Origin: Rhyacophila brunnea
Taxonomy: Eukaryota; Arthropoda; Insecta; Trichoptera; Rhyacophilidae
Direction: 5' to 3'
DNA: 64,000 bases
NCBI GenBank assembly: GCA_022495005.1
Contig: JAGYXB010000800.1
Span: 62,001 to 126,000 of the forward strand
Shown here: positions 55,742 through 64,000 of the stretch, piece by piece
Layout: the number at the start of each line of letters is the position of its first letter
How positions within the stretch are numbered: the stretch's first letter is position 1
Made by a program: the position numbers and the translations under genes
The notes under the pieces: model-generated
Seen by the model: the letters and a program-made list of their open reading frames with translations, nothing else
Told to the model about the DNA's origin: nothing
The model's database searches: none

Positions 55742-57904
55742 TTTAATAAAAAAAATCTTTTCATTAAACGTAGGTTCCCTTGATATGCCCGATTAAGACC
55801 GGATGTGGTTTGGTGGGGCCATTAATTTCAATAGTTCCTATATGTATCTATATCTATGAATCTAGCCTAGGTAGGTATATATTATTATTCCATAATATAT
55901 GTCGTATATAATTTCAGGATACTTATAAGTTATAAGGAAATGATATTATACTGCTTGAGACTTTCATTGCAATATATTGAGTTTTTTGACTGTCCCCGCA
56001 TATTGTTTCATCTCCTTGTTTACTCGACGTTTAGGGCTCATTGAGAAAACGCAGATGTTTGAGGAAGCTCACAAAGTCGGGGTACGAAAGAGACATAGAA
56101 TGTACGGAGATAGTTAAAAAAATCGAAGAAAATTGAATTTAAGGAAAATTAAATATCCCCAAGGAAGTAGGTATAAGCAGGGAATCTGGTTGAATTCCGC
56201 GTCAGGAAAAATCACGTTATTGTGTTTTTCATGCAGAACAAAGACAATGGGTTGGGACAATGGTTCAACGCCGTCCCTCGTAAAATAATCTGATTTATTT
56301 ATAATTCTTGATTATAATCTCTACCTTGTGGAGATTCTTTGCGTCACTTAGGAGCGAAAAGTGTACCTAATTAAGTACTTTACTCAATTTGAATGTAGGC
56401 AATTGCGCATACTACAGGTGGGTACTATTATAGTGGTCAACATTAGCCTCTCGTGAATCGTCTTATAGGTACTACTATTATTTGTCCGCGCGGTGGTCGG
56501 TAAATTATTGTTGTGAGTGATTCAAGATGCGGTGTTGAAGAAAAAGCACATAAAAAAATCTGGCTGTATTTTTTTAACCCCGGTGATACCCAAGCATGCT
56601 GAAAGCCTCATTTAGCTGCTCACGGAAAACTGTCAGTATCGTAGACATGAAATTAGTTGGAAAAAAATGGTACCTAGCTATTCAAAGGCAAAATGATTTT
56701 AGGTATTTTGATTTTATCTCAGTATCTGATATTAATTACGCTAATCAATAAATTCATGATCGCGAGAATCATGATTATATTTTTTAATAAACGTGTCATT
56801 AAAGTATTAAAAACACGTGATATATTTATTTAGGTATACTAAGGTAAATTAATAATAATTGTATAGGTAAAAGCAATTAAATGCAAAAAGGCTTTTCTCT
56901 TCACTTACCTACATATTGAGATATGCGTACAAAAATAATGATATAGATCTGAGAGGTTTTTAGGTACATTATAAGTTATAGTATTATCTTAAAATGATTT
57001 ATACTGCTTTAGTTTTACCAATATTTAAATTGAAACTAACTTTGTTATTCAGTATAAATTTAAAATTTTAAAGAGTGGCTGTTGTGTATTTTAATGATCA
57101 GAATCATTTTTACACATCTGTTACAGATAAAGAAATTAATTTAACCAATTAATGATTGCTTCGATATGTTAATTAATAAGGAAAATCTAACGAATTGCGA
57201 TCATTGTGGATGTAAATCCTATTCAGTGTAAATATTTTTCAATTTAATCTGAATCTTGTATTCATGGTATTGGTGCATTGGGCATTAATAATACTAACGA
57301 AATATAAATGTACTATAAACAATTCTGGAATGTGCATAACAAACAAGGAATGAGGATTTCAATCCGAGCATGATTGACTGTTAAAACGTAACGTGAAAAA
57401 TGTATTTCATTTTTAGATTATTCAAAGCATTAATCATATCGACAAAATAAACAGATACATATGATTGAAGTTTTCAACAGCATGAAACTAATAAAGTAAC
57501 ATAATAAATCATGGCATATACTTAGGTAGGTGTAGGAAGGTATGTATTACCTATGTATCTAATAAAAGCTTTCATGCATTTCGTCAGTATTTTTATTAAA
57601 GAACTTGGAACATCCTGATAATGATTTTTAATAAACTAAATATGTAGTGAATATACTCGTAAGTACAGCTATTTAAACAATTGATTATTTGTACTTAATT
57701 TAGGTAAGTACTTAATTTACCTATTGTAACCCCTTGACTTCAGGTTCCCTTCGAATGAACGACGAGGATCTAGTGTGATTTCTTTAGGTTAGGTGTATTT
57801 TAAAAAAAACGGTATATGTTTTTGTTTCAACACCAGAGTTTACATTCTGTAGATACCCATTCGCTGCGGACCTTTTAATTAATATTTAATTACCACAAGT
57901 AGCA
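55742..57904. other. AT-rich interval between inverted repeats, no gene seen
   Basis: No coding frame of interest is present on either strand, so if the bounding repeats are element ends, the element is non-coding. Confidence 0.4.
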
Positions 57905-58040
57905 TCTGTATTTTTTATGACTGGGAGTGTCTTAGGAGCAGTTAGTTACCCAAGACTAAGATCGCCATGCAGTCAACTATGCTTTGATTGAATTTACGTG
58001 AGTTTTTTATAGTGCCCATGGGAAACAGGAGCACGTCAAC
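57905..58040. repeat. Right member of the inverted repeat pair
   Basis: gtcttaggagcagttagtta, cccaagactaagatcgccat and gattgaatttacgtgag are the inverse of the left member at 55655-55741, with modest divergence. Confidence 0.55.
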
Positions 58041-59335
58041 GCTAAAATATAAATATAATTTGACACAGGTATAAAAATATATGTCGATATGGAGCATGCT
58101 GGAAGACTCCTAAATGGCCGCGGTAACCGAGAGCGCTATAGTCACCAGATCGGCATTTTTGTGAACTATGCGTGGATGGCGGGACATTCGAAATTTATAA
58201 AATTAAACTAGTGCTAGGTTAAATTATACCTTTCATAATAATGTGTCGGTTTACAAGTCTCAGCAATGCTAAATATGATGATGGAAATATCAATTAATCA
58301 AAATAATTAACTATTGCAAAGAAAACAAAACCACCACATATTAAAACAAATGTATTTTTAAATATCTTTTTTATTGTGAGAAAGTGCTGTAAAATAGTTT
58401 CTGTTATATATTAAGGTGAATACCAAGTAATTGATACATGTACCTACCTATTATCATAAATAAATGCTGAATTCCTAGAAAACATTAATCTAATGAGGAA
58501 CTTCGTCGTCTCCTGAGATTTTTGCACTACACCACCGCGGGCTCTAAAACGAAATGATTTTTATAAATCTTTACATTATTCACTAATTATTTTTATATAA
58601 TAATTAAGTGCCTAGTTAGTGATAATTATTATCTGTCAAATGTAGTCAAAATATAAAACAAATGATACAATTTGTTATGTATATTTTACCTTTTCAAAAT
58701 CTGCCTAATTGTAAGTACCTACATCAAAATGTTGTTAAACAATGTAGGTATGTTACTAACTTATTTTTTTTTTGTTAAATTAAATCAAAAGTCAATTAAT
58801 AGAAATTATGCAAAAACCGACGAATCAAAATAAATTTTGAATTTGGTATGGTCATAACATTGATCAATGAAATAAAAATGATTTCAAGTTATACTTAAGT
58901 AGGTATACATTTTTTTAATAAATATAAAAAAAACATTAAAACTATGAATTAGTAAAAAATCTTTTCGAGAAAATAAAGAAAACTTGAACTAAATTTTAAT
59001 AATAAACATGCCCATAAAAATATGTAAAAATGAATTCATATTTTATAATGTTTTTTTATTATAATTTTAATAAATAATAATAATAATAATAATTTAATAT
59101 AATAATAATTTTAATAATTGTATGTTTTCGATCGGTACCTATATTAAATTAATTGAAACACCTTATCCCAAATCGCAAGCTTCGTATTTTTTAGCTAGGT
59201 GCATCTGGTAGATGGAGTATTCACCTTAAGATTAAAAATTAGCGATCATGATTACATATTCAACTATTTATTTCATTTCACCTTAGTTTCAAAAATAAAA
59301 CCAAAAGTTGTGAGTTATACGTATGTATTAAGTGA
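58041..59335. other. AT-rich interval with an AATAAT microsatellite
   Basis: No gene seen. An (AAT)n-like run occupies about 59070-59115. Confidence 0.45.
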
Positions 59336-59339
59336 GAAA

Positions 59340-59590
59340 TTTCTCATTTCAAATTGCTGTAATATTACAAGATACGATCCGCGGCCTTTTCTCAGGTCAC
59401 CGAGTCGCGAGTCGCAATCGTCGCGTTTCGCCCGGCAAGACGAGATCCGCGACCACACGCGTGCGGCATTCTAGATTCGTGGGGCAAGATTGGTATCAAT
59501 CTGCCGCTACATCCATTACCGGCCTGACGTTTTGGTGGACCGCGTGCTACCTTCTTCGGAAGCCCACCGTCCTTGATTAACAAGCGATAC
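59340..59590. other. GC-rich block, unrecognised
   Basis: gatccgcggccttttctcag, cgagtcgcgagtcgcaatcg and gcgaccacacgcgtgcggca make this the most GC-rich non-retrotransposon block of the last 20 kb. Frames of 91 and 82 codons (+) and 63 codons (-) overlap here, none with a recognised domain. Promoter-like or exonic host DNA is possible. Confidence 0.3.
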
Positions 59591-60004
59591 CAGCTGGATG
59601 ACTGGTGTTTCGTTTAACTACCGTTTTGAAGTATCGAATTTTTGATTGTAATACATGTTACCATTGACAATAAAAGTTTAGATTATCTTTCAACTGGAAT
59701 TTATAAAAAAAAACCCACGAACGAGTACCATCCAAAATGTCTATCTACGTTATAAATAGGCTGCAAGTATTTTTTATGTCATCATCATAATTAATTTTAA
59801 TGAATCAACTGATAAATGAAGACGTCCAACATTCATACTTTTACTATTCTCTGTGTGTGTTTCGTCATAATCGTCTTTTTCGTAAAAACCATCGTGACAG
59901 TTTCCTTCATGATTTGGTTCCACTCAAGGCCCACTATAGTCAGACCGTGATATTAAACTGTAAATATCCATGGTAGTGCTAATTATTGCTCATACTTCGA
60001 ATGC
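59591..60004. other. AT-rich interval, no gene seen
   Basis: Nothing supported. Confidence 0.4.
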
Positions 60005-60268
60005 AATATCGTCACTGTTCTGGCAGAAGACACTAATTCGAAAAAATTACATATTGAGCTAGTTATACCAAAATGTTCCTTATTTCAAACTTTACCGTCT
60101 GGAAACCTTCTTAATAAATAAACAGTCTTTATTTTAAAGTCATCCTTTTACGATTACTTAATAAACTCACATGATAGACCATTTCAAACATTTTAACAAC
60201 TTCAAAGTCAAATTACTCAAAACTAGTATTCTCCAGTTAGTGTGTTCTGCCAGAACAGAGACGATATT
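60005..60268. mobile_element. MITE with about 35-bp inverted ends
   Basis: aatatcgtcactgttctggc, agaagacactaa at the left are repeated inverted at the right (ttagtgtgttctgcc, agaacagagacgatatt). The interior is AT-rich and noncoding. The target duplication is not resolved (AT or none). Confidence 0.65.
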
Positions 60269-60485
60269 ATGAAAAAATGATATATTTGTATATTGAAATC
60301 AATAATGATAATTTGAACAAAACATGCAATCGGAAATCTTTATGTATAGCGAACAAGTTAGCGCATTGCATTCGAAGATAATCAATAACTAGGCGTCAGG
60401 ATGTTTCCATTTTTTTTTAAAATCGTATTTGTACTTGCTAATAATTTAATATACCTATCTACTATTATTTATTATTATCTCTCTT
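60269..60485. other. AT-rich interval ending in the retrotransposon's simple-repeat tail
   Basis: The tract tattatttattattatc at about 60461-60480, read on the minus strand, is an ATAATAATAAATAA tail directly after the 3' end of the RTE-like element. Confidence 0.5.
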
Positions 60486-61277
60486 CTTGGTCGTGCACTC
60501 ATGGCTGAGGATCGTGACCACATTCAGATTTCGCCATCCTTTGAGCGACCAAGACTTTCCATACTTCTCGATCTTCCGCTTCTCTCAGGGCAGAATGGAT
60601 GGTGCCCCCAGTCAGCTCTTTCACTTGGTCGCTCCATCGCGCAGACGCTCTTCCTCTGCTTCGCCTTCCCTGGAGGCTACCCAAAACTACCAGTCTCTCC
60701 AGGTTGTCCGGTCCGCGCCTGACAATATGTCCAAAAAACTGCAGAATTCTTCTCAGACATATCGTCGAGAGCCGTTCCTTTATCTTCAGTCCCTGGATGA
60801 TTGACTGGTTCGTCCTGTGCTCCGTCCAAGAAATGCAAAGCATTCGGCGCCAACACCACATCTTAAAGGCATCAATTGCCTTCCGTTCTCTTGCCTTCAG
60901 GGTCCACGACTCGACTCCGTATAGGAATATCGAGAACACTGATGTTTGCACAAGCATCATTTTTGTGGCAATCGAAATTCCCCGATCCTTCCATATAGTG
61001 GTAAGGCGTGTTATCGCACTTTTTGCAATTTGTGTGCGCCTTCTTATTTCCGCTTCGCATCCGCCCTTTCTACTGATGGTCGATCCAAGATATACAAACT
61101 CGTCAACTGTTTCGAGGTTTTGGAGTGTACTTGGTGTTGGTAGAAGGTTGGCCCGATCAATAACCATTAACTTTCGTTTTATTCCTATTAATAAGGAGGC
61201 CGTATTTGCGACTCTCTTCCTCTACCCGGTGTAGCAGCTCTGAGAGTTCCCTTTCATCAGCAGCGATTAGTGTGGTA

Positions 61278-62573
61278 CGAGGGTGGGTCAATAATTCCTT
61301 AGAAAAAAGCATTAAAACAGTTTTTATTTTTGTATTTTTTTTTTATTTCTCAACATAATCTCCTTGGAGCTCAATACACTTGGTTAGACGTTTCTCAATT
61401 TTTTTAAACCGTCAGAAAAATAAGTTTTCGGAAGGTCCTCAAAATAAGCATTTGTCCGATCGATGACTTCTTCATTTGAAAAAAAACGTTGTCCACTTAG
61501 CCATTTTTTAAGTTTGGGAAAAGGAAAAAGTCACTGGGGGCTAAATCTGGTGAATACGGTGGGTGGTCGACCAATTCGAACTTCAATTCTTCAATTTTAG
61601 CCATTGATCGTAAACATGTGTGAACACGGGCATTGTCCTGATGAAAGAGGATTTTTTTCCTGTTTAAATGAGGCCGTTTTTCTTCAATTTTGTTTTTTAG
61701 CTGGTCCAATAAAGATGCATAATAATCCCCTGTTATTGTTTTTCCTTTTTCCAAATAGTCAACGAAAATAATTCCACGTGCATCCCAAAATACAGTAGCC
61801 ATAACCTTACCAGCTGATTTTACGGTTTTCGCCTTCTTTGGACATGGTTCGCCTTTCGCAATCCACTGCTTTGACTGTTCGTCTCGGGAGTATAGTGGTG
61901 TATCCATGTTTCATCTACAGTCACAAAGCGACGAAAAAATTCATCCGGATTGCGTTGCATGAGCGACAACAGGGCTTTAGAGGCCACCACCCTATTGCGT
62001 TTATTGTCGACTGTGAGCAAACGCGGCACCCATCTTGCAGAAACTTTTTCATGCCCAATTTGTCATGTAAAATAGAAATGACGCTACCTTTTGAGATCCC
62101 TGTAACCTCAATTATCTCACTCAACTTTAATCTTCGGTCACTTAACACCATATCGTGGATTTTATTGATCATTTCTGGTGTAGTCACCTCTACAGGACGT
62201 CCTGAGCGTGGTTCATCCTTTGTTGATGTACGACCACGTTTAAATTCATTTAACCAGTTATAAATAGTTGCAAGTGAAGGAGCAGATATGCCGTGAACTA
62301 AATCCAACTCATTTTTTATTTCCTTTGCTGTTAACCCTTTTATATTAAAATGTTTAATAACAGCTCTAAACTCAATTTTCTCCATTTTCCATTTTTCCAT
62401 TTTCCACAAGCAAATTTTTTTTTAAATGTACGAGAAACACACAACAACCCGACCAATCTGATTGAAACTTCGCAGCATACTGAATCGGTAGTGCCGCTGC
62501 ATGAAAACAAACCGCTTACAGTACTAGTCGCGCCACCTGTCGGCTTTTCTAAGGACTTATTGACCCACCCTCG
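61278..62573 (-). mobile_element. mariner transposon, 1296 bp, TA target duplication
   Basis: Inverted ends cgagggtgggtcaataattc and, inverted, cgagggtgggtcaataagtc extend over about 28 bases with one mismatch, and TA flanks both sides (61276-61277 and 62574-62575). Length is that of a full mariner. Removing it with one TA restores the reading frame of the reverse transcriptase exactly, which proves it inserted into an existing retrotransposon. Confidence 0.95.
61390..62409 (-). pseudogene. mariner transposase pseudogene (DD34D)
   Basis: A mariner transposase cuts and pastes DNA at TA. From 62409 the frame gives the paired helix-turn-helix DNA-binding part (EFRAVIKHFNIKGLTAKEI, YNWLNEFKRGRTST, DEPRSGRPVEVTTPEMI). 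It then shifts near 62045 to the catalytic core with VDETWIHHYTPE, shifts again near 61890, and continues with VMATVFWDARGIIFVDYL, ILFHQDNARVHT and YSPDLAPSDFFLFP. The spacing between the second and third catalytic aspartates is 34 residues, the mariner hallmark. A third shift in an A run near 61500 prematurely ends the frame; the normal tail is visible in another frame. All three catalytic aspartates survive, but no intact protein can be made. Confidence 0.92.
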
Positions 62574-63690
62574 TATCATTTGCGAATCTTAAGTTATTTA
62601 TTTTCTGGCCACCAATTGTTATTCCGCCTTGCCAATGATCTAGGGCTCTGCGCATTATATGCTCTCCATATATATTGAATAACTGGGGAGATAAAACACA
62701 TCCCTGACGAACTCCCTTCTCGGTTCGGAAACTCTCAGAAAACGCACTATTTACTTTCACCTTTGTGTGGCTATTGTTATATAAGTTTTTGATGAGACAG
62801 GTAAAGTGTGATGGAACTCCCATTTCCAAAAGTACCTTCCACATACAGTTCCATCTTACGCAGTCAAATGCCTTCTGGTAGTCAATAAAGCATAACATCA
62901 TAGGGGTATTAAACTCTCTGCATTTTTGAATTAGTTGTCTGATGTTCAGAATTTGCTCTCGAGTTCCCTTCCCCATAACAAAACCTGCTTGTTCCTTGGG
63001 TATTTGTCGGTCGATGAAATGCTTCAGACGCCTGCTGATTATATGTAATAAGATCTTACTTGCATGTGGAATAAGTGAGATTGTTCGATAGTTTTCACAT
63101 TTACGTGAGGAACTTTTTTTGTGCAGGGGGATCAAAATTGACTCTGTCCAGTCCTTGGGCCATACACCACTTTTCCAGATCATGTTGCATAATTGATGTA
63201 TGATTCTTTTTCGGTCATCATTGACCTTTTTTAATGCTTCTGCAGCTATGCCATCGCCACCTGGTGACTTGTGGGTTTTTAGTCTCTTTATTGCCTCTAT
63301 CACTTCACTAAAAAGTATTTCAGGTTCTTGCTCATCGATACGTACGTCAACCACCTCATCATACTCTTCTGTATCTCTGTATAGGGCTTCACAATATGTT
63401 TTCCACCTTGCCGTGACCCTATCCAACTCCATAAGTAGTGTGCCGTCCTCTTCCTCGATGGCCCAGTTTATTTTCTTGAAATCTCTTGTGATTTCTTTCA
63501 CTTTTTGGAAAAGAACGCGAGTTTCTACTCTGACAGCATGGGTTTCGACGTCTTCACATTTATTTCTGAGGAAAAGATTCTTGTCCCGCCGACAGAGTCG
63601 CTGAACAACTCTGTTTTATTCAGAGTACCTTGCATGTTGTATAGTTGAATTAAGTCCCTTATTTCTAAGGTCGGCTCTTGTTTGTATGGT

Positions 63691-64000
63691 ATGTATGTTA
63701 TTATATAATATTATTTTGTTTTCAATAAAAGTAAAAAAAAAATTAAAAAAATGATACCATATGTGCAGAAAATGTTTGTCTCATGGATTCATTACTTACT
63801 TAAAAGTCTCTCCAACTTGACAATTTTTAATGGGGGGAATAATAATCATTTCACACATTGAGCTTATAACAGCATTAATCCGGTACATTTCAAACGGTAA
63901 TCATTGCTTATTAAGGGCCGTGTGTATGAGATTCTCAACTTTTTATAAGCTATTTAACCGATTTTCCACCATATAGCGTATAGCACTGTTTGTGACATAA
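63691..64000. other. AT-rich end of window, no gene seen
   Basis: Nothing supported on either strand. Confidence 0.4.

Larger units (their letters stand above)
60499..63609 (-). pseudogene. RTE-like reverse transcriptase pseudogene
   Basis: Reverse transcriptase of a non-LTR retrotransposon. The first open part (62576-63501, extendable to about 63609) contains HKSPGGDGIAAE, ENYRTISLIPHASKILLHII, QAGFVMGKGTREQI, the motif A FIDYQKAFDCV, and GVRQGCVLSPQLFNIY. The catalytic FADD box reads FAND at 62586-62575, one aspartate replaced by asparagine. After the mariner the frame resumes with TLIAADERELSELLHRVEEE, is shifted once near 61170, and continues through FVYLGSTISRKGGCEAEI, YGVESWTLK, CWRRMLCISW and FFGHIVRRGPDNLE to CGHDPQP and a stop. 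At least three lesions: the FAND change, the mariner and one frameshift. Confidence 0.88.
60487..63690 (-). mobile_element. 5'-truncated RTE-like non-LTR retrotransposon, split by mariner
   Basis: The minus strand carries the reverse transcriptase domain (62576-63609), is interrupted by a mariner (61278-62573), and resumes with the thumb and C-terminal region (60499-61275). It ends in a short ATA-repeat tail. Upstream of about 63610 the frame is lost and no endonuclease is found, so it is 5'-truncated or decayed there. Related tails lie at 25490 and, more distantly, 446 and 7640. Confidence 0.85.

Overview
This window looks like a piece of an insect nuclear genome. It is strongly AT-rich, has no bacterial-style gene packing, and is full of tacctacc/ggtaggta runs and of transposon families typical of arthropods (hAT, mariner, non-LTR retrotransposons, foldback MITEs). 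An aphid-like hemipteran would fit, but other insects cannot be excluded. I see no convincing complete host gene. The only long, well-organised coding sequences belong to mobile elements. Host sequence, where present, would be intergenic or intronic.

Layout. 0-10 kb: GC-rich inverted-end repeats (GGCCCCCAC family), a TTAA-flanked MITE, a foldback element whose two arms each carry a tRNA-like sequence (4.1-4.5 kb), and a hAT relic (6.7-7.4 kb). 10-16 kb: a TTAA MITE with long inverted ends, then a Russian-doll nest in which a 2.8-kb hAT element with a perfect 8-bp target duplication contains another hAT and a GGCCCCCAC element that itself contains a third hAT. 15.6-22.4 kb: two tandem TTAA MITEs sharing one TTAA; the second is split by a roughly 6-kb non-LTR retrotransposon bounded by an exact 18-bp target duplication. 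The retrotransposon has ORF1 (coiled coil plus zinc knuckles, two frameshifts) and an uninterrupted 1071-codon ORF2 (endonuclease, reverse transcriptase, terminal zinc finger), with ATGA stop/start overlap. A 3'-end scrap of a related element lies at the same target site.

22-35 kb: a foldback element with about 150-bp arms, two decayed RTE-like retrotransposon tails, a young hAT copy with a perfect 8-bp duplication, and several tRNA-derived SINE heads. 35-37 kb: a dispersed repeat whose internal unit of about 110-130 bp has expanded into a 12-unit array with higher-order structure. 37-55 kb: a long foldback, another hAT with perfect duplication, and two members (0.55 and 1.47 kb) of a terminal-inverted-repeat family; the longer one carries repeated GGACWTGG-type subterminal motifs and a possible first coding exon. 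A perfect 265-bp tandem duplication lies at 51.0-51.6 kb. 55-60 kb is mostly featureless AT-rich DNA. 60.5-63.7 kb: an RTE-like reverse transcriptase on the minus strand, cut at its catalytic motif by a 1296-bp mariner that is itself frameshifted.

The genes do not form a host pathway. Non-autonomous elements here (MITEs, hAT deletion derivatives) would depend on transposases encoded elsewhere, while the 16.1-22.1 kb retrotransposon is the only element that looks close to self-sufficient.
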